Numbered from the stretch's first letter, positions 10,770 through 21,026 are shown. The stretch: DNA of 64,000 bases from Bartonella sp. ML70XJBT.G (GCF_028618575.1 NZ_JAQITA010000003.1:115158-179157), one strand, 5' to 3'. Notes: generated by a model not told the origin, from the sequence alone. Numbers and translations are program-made.

Positions 10770-13397
10770 ATGCCAAAATCAGCCGTCCCCATTTATCGTT
10801 TAGAAGATTATCAACCAACCCCTTATGCTATTCCCAAAACACAATTGCATTTCCGTTTGGCACCAACAAAAACTTCTGTTACAGCAACATTATTTATTGA
10901 ACCTCGTCAATATACAAAAGAATTCACACCTCTTATCCTTTCTGGTGATGATCTTACCTTAATTTCTGTCGCTCTTAATGGGGAGGAATTATCTGAAAGT
11001 GCTTATAAAGCTACTCCTTCACGTTTGGAAATTACCACCCCACCAGCTGCTCCTTTTACATTGCAATTGGTCACCGAACTGAATCCTGAAAGCAATCGCC
11101 AACTGATGGGGCTTTATCTTTCAAATGGTGTTTATTGTACACAATGTGAAGCCGAAGGTTTTCGTCGCATTACCTACTTTTATGATCGCCCAGATATTCT
11201 TTCTACCTACAGGGTAAAAATTGAAGCGGATTCTCAGACCATCCCTATTTTACTTTCTAATGGAAATCTCGTCGAAACAGGTACTCTTGAAGATAATTAT
11301 CATTTTGCCATTTGGGAAGATCCTTATCCAAAACCATCTTATCTCTTTGCTCTTGTTGGTGGTAATCTTGATAAGTTAGAAGACCATTTTATCACTGTAT
11401 CTGGTCGACGTATCGAACTTGGTATCTATGTTGAAAAAGGAAAAACCAAACGTGCAGCCTATGCAATGGATGCTCTTAAACGTTCCATGCGTTGGGATGA
11501 ACAACGTTTCGGGCGCGAATATGACCTCGATGTTTTCAATATTGTTGCTGTTTCCGACTTTAACATGGGTGCAATGGAAAACAAAGGGCTTAACATCTTT
11601 AATGACAAATATGTTCTGGCTGATCCTGAAACAGCAACCGATCAGGATTATAGAAATGTTGAACGCGTTATTGCACATGAATATTTCCATAATTGGACTG
11701 GTAATCGTATTACGTGCCGTGATTGGTTTCAGCTCTGTTTAAAAGAAGGCTTAACAGTCTATCGTGATCAAGAATTTTCTTCAGACCAAAATGTTCGTAG
11801 CTTACAGCGCATTGAAAATATAAAAACATTGAAAGCTATGCAGTTTACTGAAGATTCTGGTCCTCTTGCCCATCCTGTACGTCCTCGTCAATACAGCCAA
11901 ATCAATAATTTTTATACCACAACCGTTTATGAAAAAGGTGCAGAAGTTGTTCGCATGGTGCATACTCTTTTAGGCCCTACTCTCTTTCGTAAAGGAATGG
12001 ATCTCTATTTTCAACGTCATGATGGGCACGCTTGTACAATTGAAGATTTTATTGCCTGTTTTGCTGAAGTCTCTCAACAAGACTTCTCACAATTTATGTT
12101 GTGGTATGAACAGGCGGGAACACCCCATGTAGAAATTGATCACCATTATGATGATGGCATTTTAACAATTCATGCAAAACAGCATATTCCAGCCACACCA
12201 CAACAAAACACAAAAAAGCCAATGCTTATCCCTATTGCATTTGGTTTGTTAGGGCATCATGGACAATCTCTCAGCTATGAAGCTGATGCGGATATTCAAT
12301 CAGGTGTTATGCTTCTCTCCCAAGAAAAGCAAACCTTTACATTCAAGGGACTGCGCGAAAAACCCATTTTATCACTGCTGAGAGATTTTTCTGCACCTAT
12401 CAATTTACTAACTCCATTCAATGAAAACGAACTTATTTTTCTTGCACAAAAAGATGATAATCAGCTGAATCGTTGGCAATCGCTAAACCATTTGATGACG
12501 AAAGCCCTGACTCAAGCTCTTCAAGATAAAACACAAGCAATAGTAGACATGCCCTCTGCTTTGCTAAAATTGATGGGAAACATCCTTACAGATGAAAGTC
12601 TTGAACCAGAGTTTCGTGCATTTTGCTTAAGTTTACCAAGTGAAGTTGAGCTTGCCCATATAATTGGTAAAAATGTTGATCCAGAGCGTATTCACCACGT
12701 GCGCAATCAGTTTTTAGCTTCCCTTGCACATACACATCAAGAACTCTTCACAAAAGTTTATACACAAATGGAGAGCAATGAGCCCTATTCACCCAATAGT
12801 GTACAAGTTGGAAAACGGGCATTACGGAATATAATACTCGACTATCTTTCCATAGCAGAAGCCAAGCCACACCGTGCTGCCACACAATATGCAACAGCTG
12901 ATAATATGACTGACCGCATGGCTAGTATAACCATTTTAGTGCGGCGTTTTAATGAAAGTGAGCATGCGCAAAGTGCCTTAAATGATTTTGAAATCCGCTA
13001 TCAGCATGACCCTTTGGTTATGGATAAATGGTTTTCTATTCAAGCAATGGTTGCAGGAGCATCAACACTTGACCATGTTCAAAAACTCATGCAGCATCCG
13101 CTTTTTTCACAAGATAATCCCAATCGGGTACGCGCCTTGATTGGTGTCTTTGCTTCTTACAATCTCACAGGTTTTCATAGAGTTGATGGTGCCTCCTATC
13201 GTTTTCTTTGCCAAATCATTTTGGAAATTGACAGAAAAAATCCACAGCTTGCTTCGCGATTACTCACCATGATGCGTTCTTGGCGACAATTAGAACCCAT
13301 TCGGCAACAAAAATTTGAGGCCGCATTAAAAACAATTGCAGAAGCCCCCCAATTGTCAAGCGATGTGGCTGAAATCATCTCTCGCCTGCTCGCTTAA
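10770..13397 (+). CDS. pepN: Aminopeptidase N (M1 zinc metallopeptidase)
   Basis: An 875-residue cytosolic M1 aminopeptidase, the usual proteobacterial PepN length. The exopeptidase motif GAMEN (in FNMGAMENKGLN) and the zinc site HEYFHNWTGNR with the downstream Glu in LKEGLTVYRDQEF are all intact near residues 260-330. The C-terminal DUF3458 helical domain runs to the end (SRLLTMMRSWRQLEPIRQ). A ribosome site AGGAAAA precedes ATG 10770. It trims N-terminal residues from peptides. A strong hairpin lies about 75 bp after the stop. Confidence 0.96.
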   Translation: MPKSAVPIYRLEDYQPTPYAIPKTQLHFRLAPTKTSVTATLFIEPRQYTKEFTPLILSGDDLTLISVALNGEELSESAYKATPSRLEITTPPAAPFTLQLVTELNPESNRQLMGLYLSNGVYCTQCEAEGFRRITYFYDRPDILSTYRVKIEADSQTIPILLSNGNLVETGTLEDNYHFAIWEDPYPKPSYLFALVGGNLDKLEDHFITVSGRRIELGIYVEKGKTKRAAYAMDALKRSMRWDEQRFGREYDLDVFNIVAVSDFNMGAMENKGLNIFNDKYVLADPETATDQDYRNVERVIAHEYFHNWTGNRITCRDWFQLCLKEGLTVYRDQEFSSDQNVRSLQRIENIKTLKAMQFTEDSGPLAHPVRPRQYSQINNFYTTTVYEKGAEVVRMVHTLLGPTLFRKGMDLYFQRHDGHACTIEDFIACFAEVSQQDFSQFMLWYEQAGTPHVEIDHHYDDGILTIHAKQHIPATPQQNTKKPMLIPIAFGLLGHHGQSLSYEADADIQSGVMLLSQEKQTFTFKGLREKPILSLLRDFSAPINLLTPFNENELIFLAQKDDNQLNRWQSLNHLMTKALTQALQDKTQAIVDMPSALLKLMGNILTDESLEPEFRAFCLSLPSEVELAHIIGKNVDPERIHHVRNQFLASLAHTHQELFTKVYTQMESNEPYSPNSVQVGKRALRNIILDYLSIAEAKPHRAATQYATADNMTDRMASITILVRRFNESEHAQSALNDFEIRYQHDPLVMDKWFSIQAMVAGASTLDHVQKLMQHPLFSQDNPNRVRALIGVFASYNLTGFHRVDGASYRFLCQIILEIDRKNPQLASRLLTMMRSWRQLEPIRQQKFEAALKTIAEAPQLSSDVAEIISRLLA

Positions 13398-13472
13398 AGT
13401 ATACAAAATTTTATAATCAGTATGTTATAATATCATTGATAAAATAATATCAACGCGTTATGCGAAAATAAT

Positions 13473-13511
13473 TAACCTATAAACAAGCTACTCTCACCTG
13501 TTTATAGGTTA
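13473..13511 (+). terminator. Hairpin after pepN, probable terminator
   Basis: A perfect 13-bp inverted repeat, TAACCTATAAACA paired with TGTTTATAGGTTA, with a 13-base loop, followed by TTTTAAAG and a T-rich run at ~13520-13530. It sits between pepN and the downstream sensor kinase on the same strand. The stem is AT-rich, so termination strength is uncertain; a protein-binding palindrome is the alternative. Confidence 0.55.
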
Positions 13512-13682
13512 TTTTAAAGTTCTTTTTTTCATAATCCACACTCCATCAAAGTAAAATAGCTTTTTTTAAAAAAAAGACTGGACAGAGGACTCCTGTTTTG
13601 ATTCATTGCACCCTATGGGGTTTTACTATGAATATTGAAACAGTTTTTAAAACATATTATTCCATAATTAAAGGAACGAGCA

Positions 13683-16004
13683 ATGGCTGAACTGGATGCA
13701 TATAATGCACCAACGCAGGTGTGTGCTGATTCAAAGTCAGGTGCTCAAAATCATAAAACACGGGCAAAGCGTATCCCTCTACTTTTGAGTTTAGCCTATC
13801 AAAAACTGCTCTTGATTGAACCGTGGCTGCGACGTTCAGTTTTCTTTGTTATTATGGCATTTCTTGTCGTGCTGGCAACAATTCGTTTTGTATCAATCTA
13901 TGATTGGCGTCATACTCTTGAGAAAAACACACGCTCTACCCTGACTCTGTTAGCTTCTCATATCAGCAATACAATTGATCGTGACTTGCTTGCAATTCTT
14001 GAGAAAGGAAAAAACGCTTCTCTTTCTCACAATCATTTGCAAAATATCCTTACCCATTTTCACAATCAAGGTCTTATTAGTCCCAATATTATTACTGCTA
14101 TAATTGATCAGAAAGGCACTGTTTTAGCTTCGTCCAGTTCAGAGATCATTGTAGGAAAACCCTTACAGGATTTTACCTCTGAAAGTATTGCTTTACAATC
14201 TCTTGGACAACATACTGGAATTATGGAAATTACTATAGGAAAAGATGTTCCTGCCCTTGCTTCATTTCATCAAACAAAAAATGGACAATATGGTGTCTTC
14301 ATCAGCGAAAAAACGCAACATATCTACTTGGAATGGCGCAAAGTTTTCTCTTTAAATCTAACTCTGCTCATAGGAACTAGCAGTGTTATTCTAGCGCTCC
14401 TCTATGCTTATTACAATCAAACTGTGCGAGCACGCAATATGGATTTCATTTCAGAAAAAGCTCAAAACCGCATTGATATGGCAATGATGCGTGGACGCTG
14501 TGGACTGTGGGATTGGAATATGGCAAATGGTCGTGTTTACTGGTCACGGGCAATGTATGAAATGCTGGGCTATGTGCCTCAAGATGCATTACTGTCAATT
14601 TCGCAAATTACCGCCATTATCAACCCAAATGATGCTAATTTTTTTGATCTTGCGCAAGAATTAATGAGTGGTCAAAAAAAGCATATCGATATTCATGTCC
14701 CCATGCGACATGCTGATGGTCATTATGTCTGGATGCGTATTCGTGCTGAAGTAACAGATGAAGAAGAACCCCATTTGGTTGGTATTGCTTTTGATATTAG
14801 TGAACAGCGTCAACTGGCAGAAGAAACAGCGCAAGCTGATCTCCGTATCCGTGATGCTATTGAAAATATTTCAGAATCCTTTGTATTATGGGATGCAGAA
14901 GGACGTTTGGTTATGTCCAATAGCAAATTTTGCGAATATGCTGCTATCCCGAAACAGGTACTACAATCAGGAATCCAACGTGCAACCGTTGAAGCCATGG
15001 CGCGCCCAGCAATCAATGAATATCCTCTCAAAGATGATGGTACTGGGAATCTAACCAGTATTCGCCAAACCGCAGATGGTTGTTGGCTTAAAATTAATGA
15101 ACGGCGAACCCAAGATGGAGGACTGGTTTGCATTGGTACAGATATTTCTGAACTTAAACAACAACAGGAAAAATTTGAAGACAGTGAAAGACGGCTTTTT
15201 TCTTTCATTCAAGAACTCAAACGTGCTCGAGGAAGTGCACAACAACGTGCAACAGAAGTGGAAAAACTGAATAAAAGTCTGAAAGCAGAAAAAGAGCGCG
15301 CTGAAAGTGCTAATAAAGCTAAATCAGAATTTTTAGCAAATATGTCCCATGAATTGCGCACTCCACTTAATGCCATTCTCGGCTTTTCAGATATTATGTT
15401 GCAATCCACCTTTGGTCCTCTTGGCTCACAACGCTATAAAGAATATATGCATGATATTTACAATTCAGGAGCCCATCTTCTAACCCTTATCAATGATATC
15501 CTGGATATGTCCAAAATTGAAGCTGGAAGATTTACCCTTGATTGTAAAAATAGTGATCTAGAGCCAATTATTAGCGAAGCGACACGAACACTTGCACCAC
15601 AAGCTCAAGAAAAAAATATTTCTATCACAACCAATATTGCCCCAGCACTCCATGCAGAAGTTGATGGCCGTGCCATGAAACAGATCTTCCTCAACCTTAT
15701 CTCTAATGCGGTTAAATTCACACCTGCTGGTGGACGTATTGATGTATGTGCTTTCAAGAAAAAAAATAATCTTATCTTTAAGATTAAAGATACAGGTGTT
15801 GGCATTCCTCAATCAGCAATTAAAAAACTTGGGCAACCTTTTGAACAAGTTGAAAATCAACTCACAAAAACCCATACTGGATCAGGTCTTGGGTTAGCCA
15901 TTTCACGCTCCTTGCTAGAGCTACATAAAGGGAGACTTGAAATTATCTCTAAAGAAATGAAAGGTACAACTGTCATCATTACAATGCCAATTCAACAAAG
16001 TTAA
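13683..16004 (+). CDS. pleC: Membrane PAS-domain sensor histidine kinase, PleC-like
   Basis: A 773-residue kinase. Transmembrane segments lie at about residues 55-75 and 218-240 with a periplasmic sensor domain between. Two PAS-type regions follow (about 265-375, with WDWNMANGRVYWS, and 385-490, with SFVLWDAEGRLVMSN), then a coiled linker, the H-box FLANMSHELRTPLN (about 560) and a HATPase with DTGVGIP and GSGLGLA. No receiver domain is attached. In rhizobia and Brucella, PleC phosphorylates or dephosphorylates DivK/PleD in cell-cycle control; the assignment is from architecture and the neighbouring pepN and could be another PleC/DivJ-family kinase. AAAGGAACGAG precedes ATG 13683. Confidence 0.68.
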   Translation: MAELDAYNAPTQVCADSKSGAQNHKTRAKRIPLLLSLAYQKLLLIEPWLRRSVFFVIMAFLVVLATIRFVSIYDWRHTLEKNTRSTLTLLASHISNTIDRDLLAILEKGKNASLSHNHLQNILTHFHNQGLISPNIITAIIDQKGTVLASSSSEIIVGKPLQDFTSESIALQSLGQHTGIMEITIGKDVPALASFHQTKNGQYGVFISEKTQHIYLEWRKVFSLNLTLLIGTSSVILALLYAYYNQTVRARNMDFISEKAQNRIDMAMMRGRCGLWDWNMANGRVYWSRAMYEMLGYVPQDALLSISQITAIINPNDANFFDLAQELMSGQKKHIDIHVPMRHADGHYVWMRIRAEVTDEEEPHLVGIAFDISEQRQLAEETAQADLRIRDAIENISESFVLWDAEGRLVMSNSKFCEYAAIPKQVLQSGIQRATVEAMARPAINEYPLKDDGTGNLTSIRQTADGCWLKINERRTQDGGLVCIGTDISELKQQQEKFEDSERRLFSFIQELKRARGSAQQRATEVEKLNKSLKAEKERAESANKAKSEFLANMSHELRTPLNAILGFSDIMLQSTFGPLGSQRYKEYMHDIYNSGAHLLTLINDILDMSKIEAGRFTLDCKNSDLEPIISEATRTLAPQAQEKNISITTNIAPALHAEVDGRAMKQIFLNLISNAVKFTPAGGRIDVCAFKKKNNLIFKIKDTGVGIPQSAIKKLGQPFEQVENQLTKTHTGSGLGLAISRSLLELHKGRLEIISKEMKGTTVIITMPIQQS

Positions 16005-16011
16005 ATGTGTT

Positions 16012-16578
16012 TTAAAGACCTTCACCTTTTTCTCGTTGTAGCAAAATCTTCTTCCGCCCAATACCCCAGCGGTATCCAGAAATAAACCCATTCTTACACA
16101 CCACACGATGGCAAGGAATGATTAATGCTAATTCGTTAGCGGCACATGCATTCGCGACTGCACGAAAAGCATTTGGCATACCAATGCGTTGCGCTAATGC
16201 TTTATATGAAATTGTTTCACCACAAGATACTTCACATATGAGCTTCCATACTTTCTTTTGAAAAACTGTCCCTTTTATATCTAAAGAAAAAACTGGCTTC
16301 TTTGCTAACTTCGGTGTTTCTATCATTGCGACAATATGTGCAACTTCCCTCTCAAATGTACTATCATCGTCCATTTGTTGGACTTCAGAAAAACGTGCCG
16401 TAAATTCTCGTAATAATTGTTCTCTATTCTCTCCTAATGCTATATTACAAATTCCTTTATGAGACTTTGCTACCAAAAGCTCTCCTATTGATGTGCTTTT
16501 CAGACAAAATATTCTCTGTTTTAGAATTTCTAGCATTTCACCTTTTTGATCTTTTTCAAAATATTTGAATAGCATCAA
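16012..16578 (-). CDS. ogt: Methylated-DNA--protein-cysteine methyltransferase
   Basis: A 188-residue suicide DNA-repair protein that transfers alkyl groups from O6-alkylguanine to its own cysteine. The active site is IPCHRVV near residue 155, the Asn-hinge/helix-turn-helix segment is GETISYKALAQRIGMPNAFRAVA, and the C-terminal GYRWGIGRKKILLQREK completes the domain. It lacks the N-terminal Ada sensor domains, so it is the Ogt-type enzyme or the C-terminal half of Ada as seen in many alphaproteobacteria. It is convergent with the sensor kinase, only 7 bp apart, without an obvious terminator between. Confidence 0.9.
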   Translation of the reverse strand: MMLFKYFEKDQKGEMLEILKQRIFCLKSTSIGELLVAKSHKGICNIALGENREQLLREFTARFSEVQQMDDDSTFEREVAHIVAMIETPKLAKKPVFSLDIKGTVFQKKVWKLICEVSCGETISYKALAQRIGMPNAFRAVANACAANELALIIPCHRVVCKNGFISGYRWGIGRKKILLQREKGEGL

Positions 16579-16922
16579 TGAAATAAAAAGACAATTTTCT
16601 TATCACACTCTTTACACGATAAAAGAGAAGACACCTGAAATTCATCTCCTCAATTATTCACTTCCACTTATACTTTAAGAATTTGAAAAATGGAGTCAAT
16701 AAAATAAAACAATGAAAAACTGGACCTCTTTATGGCTTTGTCCTTATAACTGTAAGAAATCAAATAATTATTATCTTAAAGCGTGCAATTTTAGCATCTG
16801 AGAAGCAATTCCGTAGATCTTTTTATTTAAAGCGAAAAAATTGTTTATCTTTGGGCAAAACATTATTCCACTGACATGAGAGTATAAAAAAATCTCTTAA
16901 AAAAAGAATAGATGAAACTTTC
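16579..16922. other. Intergenic region upstream of ogt
   Basis: About 340 bp of AT-rich sequence holding the divergent upstream regions of ogt (minus) and a decayed gene (plus). No gene or clear regulatory site was recognised. Confidence 0.4.
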
Positions 16923-17335
16923 ATGAGACGGTTATTTATTATACACTGCCTACGCGCTTTAAAAGAATTTGAAAATATTAAAAAGGCGATCTTAATAACT
17001 CTATCGAAAACGAAAGAAAACTATCATATAAACGTCATTGCTGCGTTTATGATAATATCCGTGTGTTTTTAAATGCACACGTGCATGGAAAAATAAAAAG
17101 CTTTTTTGTTGATATCTATGATAATGTACATGTTAGCAATGCTGTGGTTATTGGAAATTATGCACAAATTTGTGATTAACACCTATCGAATGGGTGTGCT
17201 TATATCACTCATAATGCCGTTATTTGTGATGATGTTCCTATCAATGACAGTGCAAACATAAGTGGTGCACTTCGCATCCGTAATGAATCTTTTGTGTATT
17301 TCACGATGCCGCTATTTATTGCTACCTTATCCTAG
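16923..17335 (+). pseudogene. Decayed left-handed beta-helix (hexapeptide-repeat) protein
   Basis: Translation from ~16982 gives KGDLNNSIENERKLSYKR, then CCVYDNIRVFLNAHVHGK, YDNVHVSNAVVIGNYAQICD, an in-frame TAA at 17177-17179, then AYITHNAVICDDVPINDSAN and ISGALRIRNESFVYF before a stop at 17333. The hexad periodicity (V-x-D-N-x, V-x-G-N-A) and the lead-in resembling G-x-I-E-x-E-x-N-L matches YdcK-like or phage-associated hexapeptide-repeat proteins. An ATG at 16923 opens a frame that needs a frameshift near 16978 to join. At least one frameshift and one stop make it non-functional. The original function is unknown. Confidence 0.65.
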
Positions 17336-17688
17336 CTATTCTTATGCTTATAGTGCTCTTTCTTTAGCAGCTGATAATAATATTTGAGATAAAACCTTTT
17401 CCAAATTTTGTAGTGAAGCTCTTTTCTGTTCTACATCTTCAAACATTCAAACATCAGATATTCTATAACATTTTAAAATACATGATATAATTTTTTTTCT
17501 ACTTATCTTTACAAACTCTATTTAACTTCCTGTTTATTGGGCTTGCTCTTGCAAAATGCTCTCTATTTGTGTCCTATTTTGTTATCTCAATAAAATATTT
17601 ATCACTACAAAAGAGAAAAGACTATTATTCAAGATACTCCAAATAAGATGACATGTTTCTTTTTAGAAATATTCTCCAGCACATATCT
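17336..17688. other. Intergenic region between decayed hexapeptide gene and hbp terminator
   Basis: About 350 bp of AT-rich sequence between convergent units. I see no gene or repeat. Confidence 0.4.
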
Positions 17689-17689
17689 G

Positions 17690-17718
17690 AAAAATAAAAG
17701 CCCCATTCGAAAATGGGA
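17690..17718 (-). terminator. Rho-independent terminator of the Hbp/Omp25-family gene
   Basis: On the minus strand CCCATT, loop TTCG, AATGGG(G) is followed directly by CTTTTATTTTT. It lies about 30 bp beyond the stop of the outer-membrane protein gene. The tetraloop hairpin plus T-run is a textbook terminator. Confidence 0.85.
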
Positions 17719-17746
17719 CTTTAAAATCATTTCATTGTAAAACAGT

Positions 17747-18589
17747 TTAAAATTTATATGCTACGCCAACACGGAAATCATTCGTTTTATAGCGCATTTC
17801 AACTCTATCATGTACAAACTTCTTTTTGCCGAAATCTGAATAGCGGTATTCCGCACGCATAACAATATTATCGGTCATTGCAAAATCAACACCGCCTCCA
17901 AGAGTATAACCAATCATGGTCTTTTTTTCATCTTCCAACCAGTCAGAAAGGTCCACTGCTTTCTTTTCTATATCAGAATCCTTGGAAAAAATACTACGAA
18001 GCTGCGTATAAGCAATACCTCCGGCCACATAAGGCATAAAACGATCAATAGAAAAACCAACTCTCGCCCGTGTAGCACCAGCCCATTTTTGTTTTAGAGT
18101 ATGATAAATAATTTCAGAAGATGTCTCTGGAGAAGGAGGATCATCTCGAGAAGCTTTCGCTCTCATTGATTTTCCTGAAGATTGTGCTGCTTCCTCAGTT
18201 TGACTCCCTTTTGGTACACCGACCTCCTTTGTATCCTTTTTATTCACCCACATGATATCCGTATCAATACCTACAATAAAACCATTGTTGATATCAATAT
18301 TGGAACCTGCATAAATACCACCTATAAAACCAGAAAGTTTAGGTAAATATTCCTTGTTAACCGGAAACCATTGCCCTGTCTCCTCATCTCTTAAATAATT
18401 TGCACGGGGTTTACTTGAAAAATTACCTATTTGACCTCCAAGGTAAAATCCTGTCCAAGAAAAAGATGGAGCTGCAATAATAGGTACAACAGGTGCCGGC
18501 TGTTCTGGTATCCTAACATCCGCTGCCTGTACTGCAGAAATTAAAGTTAAAGAAAAAAGAGAAGTTGTGATTAAATATTTTGTAGTCAT
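17747..18589 (-). CDS. Outer-membrane beta-barrel protein, Hbp/Pap31 (Omp25/31) family
   Basis: A 280-residue protein with a signal peptide (MTTKYLITTSLFSLTLISAVQA, cleavage before ADVRIP) and the family pattern SFSWTGFYLGGQIGNFSS at the start of the barrel, alternating strands, and a C-terminal strand RVGVAYKF ending in Phe as required for outer-membrane assembly. Central variable segments (about residues 125-165, rich in Lys, Ser, Pro) would be surface loops. In Bartonella this family includes the hemin-binding proteins HbpA-E/Pap31; which paralogue this is cannot be decided here. Strong ribosome site GGGGAG before ATG. It is isolated, with its own terminator. Confidence 0.88.
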   Translation of the reverse strand: MTTKYLITTSLFSLTLISAVQAADVRIPEQPAPVVPIIAAPSFSWTGFYLGGQIGNFSSKPRANYLRDEETGQWFPVNKEYLPKLSGFIGGIYAGSNIDINNGFIVGIDTDIMWVNKKDTKEVGVPKGSQTEEAAQSSGKSMRAKASRDDPPSPETSSEIIYHTLKQKWAGATRARVGFSIDRFMPYVAGGIAYTQLRSIFSKDSDIEKKAVDLSDWLEDEKKTMIGYTLGGGVDFAMTDNIVMRAEYRYSDFGKKKFVHDRVEMRYKTNDFRVGVAYKF

Positions 18590-19149
18590 AATTGCTCCCC
18601 TAAAAGCTAATGTGACATGTAATAATGAAATAGTTTCATATTTTTTTCAAAAAATCTGTAGTAAAAATGATACAGTCATAGAAAAATTAGATCTCTTTTG
18701 AAAACGACAAGCATTTTTTAGAAAACTATGTTGTAATAGTTTTTTTAAACTACATATTCTTCCTGAATATAACTCAGACTTTCGTTTGTCTATATTTTAC
18801 TACATTATATAAGAGGTTGTATATAAGAGGTTGTCGTTTCAATTTTTGAAATTTGAAAAGAAGTTGGCGAGATAATTCATCAAGCTTTATGCTTTACTTT
18901 TTCGCATTAGAGTTTCGTTATCAGTGAGATAGAAAACAATCGTTATAACCTCGTGATATTTTATCTCAATTTATGCCGTAAAGACACTTACTCAATCTCT
19001 TTTGAAAAAGCTTCGTAGTCTTCTTTAAATTCATGAAATGTATTTGATTTGATATGCGCTCTAGGTGAATAGGCACGATCGTGCCATAATACGCATTCAA
19101 TGGAAAAGCTAATAAATAATATCATTCACCCTAAATTTTAAAGAGTGCA
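18590..19149. other. Upstream region of the Hbp-family gene
   Basis: About 560 bp containing the promoter region of the outer-membrane protein gene and, near 18806-18833, a tandem 14-bp duplication. Some minus-strand codons near 19010-19080 resemble coding sequence but no family could be recognised; they may be the far end of the decayed glnE or of another lost gene. Confidence 0.4.
18806..18833. repeat. Tandem 14-bp repeat upstream of the Hbp-family gene
   Basis: TATATAAGAGGTTG occurs twice back to back, about 220 bp upstream of the start of the outer-membrane protein gene. Two perfect copies could come from slippage or form part of a promoter/regulator site. Confidence 0.6.
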
Positions 19150-21026
19150 TTTCACCTTTCTCAATAAATAATAAAACATAGAATGAATTTACCATAGAAA
19201 CTTTTCAGTATTGTCATGGTACCGTTTAACATTCGAATACCCATCAAAAAACGTTGCTCATCAGCAAAAACTCTTAAGTGGTCGAGAATTTCTTCATACG
19301 AAAAAATACCTTCAAGAAAACATTCACGTTTTTTCTAAGTACATTTTTATTGGCAATTCTGAAAAAATAATTGGATCTAACATTCCATCAAAAACATGGG
19401 GTGTACATATAATAATTTCCGCAGGGCGTAGAAAATCTCCCATGATAACGACCAACATATCTAAAAGAGAGGGATTAGACTACAAAAGACTCAAAAGCTA
19501 AATTTTGAAGACAATTCTTGTAAAAAATTGTCGAACCATAACATCACTCATTGTTTCGTCTTGTCACTCCAAAAGCTTTTCAAAATGGAGATGTGAATTC
19601 TGTTAATCTCTCACGCGTTTGCGCCAATTGCATTGCCATATAACACCTCAAACGGCGTTTACCCATAATACGACAAATATCACTCGCTCTTCCAAAACTT
19701 AAACGGCTTATGGTGATTAATCTCTTTGGATCATCTTCTTCACCGATAAAAACTACATTGCTCATTTTAAAACCAAGTTCTTGCTCGTTCTCAAACAACG
19801 CTGCGTCATGTTTTTCAACAACCTAAAGCATTTTAAATAAATCGCCAATAAAACTATTTCTCTCTTGTTTCCCTCTTCAATAGGCAACATTGGTAAATTG
19901 AGAAATATCCTTGGAGAGAAGAGGCTTTTGTTGATCCGTAAGTCTCTCAATACGGTGTTCCACATTTCATGAAAAACTATAATTTTTATAAGGCTACCTC
20001 TCGTTTTATCCCTGTTCCAATCAAACATGCAAACTTCTGTTAACATTGAAACTGTTTGACGTTCACCTCATTGAGGAAAATGCTTACTTGCTATGAAAAA
20101 AACTTTTTGATAAATTAAAGTTTGCCTTTTTATCACACGCAACCAAACGTGGCTCATGGTAGCTGTACGCTACCAACTTTGTCCAACATTCCTCGTAATA
20201 ACGCAATGCAGGCCTTACTAATAGCTAAAGGCGTTGAATTTAGATCTGATCGAAGGTAGAAAATCAAGACGAACAACATATCTCTCCGCAGAACGTTCTT
20301 GAATGATACGGATTAATAGACGTACCATTTTAGAGAAAAATCTATGCTCTCAGAAAAATTATCAATATGTCGTGACATTTTCTCAATGAAAACAATACGA
20401 CCAATATCAAAAGAATTTTTCAATTTTTCTGCCTCGAATTTTCTCTTCCTAAAACGATGAAGCCACAATCTTTTTTTAATCTTTACGCCACGCTACATTT
20501 ATCTTAACATGATCATGTACTTCTCTTAAGAGAAAAGGTAGAATCACACTTCATGTAGCTTCTTTCAACCTCTCAACCAAACGCACAAAACTTCTTAAAG
20601 TAAAAACACCATTCAAATCCGCTAAGCAATGAGAACATTGTGCTGCCTATTTTTTGCGCCTTCAAGCAGCCATTCGTAACGCTTCGTATGTAGTTTCACT
20701 CTTATCAATAAACACAATGTCATCTATAATTTCGTTTAGTCTGTTTCTCTATCAATAAGAACCTCAGATCGAGTGGATTAGCTATTAAAACCTCACGTAA
20801 CAAAGATGATAAGGTCACCACAGCCCTTATAAATTTAATCTGATTTTCCTTATCTGCAATCAAGGAAACAAGTGACTCTCAATTTTATTTTCTTGCTTGT
20901 TCTTCAATTTCTTTCAGCCATCGCGAACCCCTTTTATCAAGAGTCTATAAGGGGAGACGCTGTGTTTTTAAAAAAGCATTTTCGCTTCTTTCTTTTGCTT
21001 TATACTCTAAGGGAAAAAATAGTCAT
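19150..21026 (-). pseudogene. glnE: Degraded glutamine-synthetase adenylyltransferase gene glnE
   Basis: Minus-strand translations in shifting frames recover GlnE in the right order: LDKRGSRWLKEIEEQARK (~20890-20945), LLREVLIANPLDL, YEALRMAA and CLADLNGVFTLRSFVR (~20585-20690), GFIVLGRENS (for GF-IVLGMGKLGG), ALRYYEECW with HEPRLVACD (~20140-20210), LFENEQELGFKMSNVVFIGE with EDDPKRL and ARERLTEF-like end (~19590-19798), SNPSLLDMLVVIMG with PHVLDGMLDP (~19390-19480) and YEEILDHLRVFADEQRFLMG (~19225-19295). Many stops and frameshifts are present and the second catalytic half is gone (about 1.9 kb remains of an expected ~2.9 kb). It starts 33 bp after the sensor-kinase stop, the ancestral rhizobial position. 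GlnE normally adenylylates and deadenylylates glutamine synthetase. Confidence 0.88.

Noticed and set aside
19211..19501. 96-codon open frame on the plus strand
   Set aside because: It lies antisense to the glnE remnant (SNPSLLDMLVVIMG and YEEILDHLRVFADEQRF segments on the other strand); an accidental frame with a TTG start and no ribosome site.
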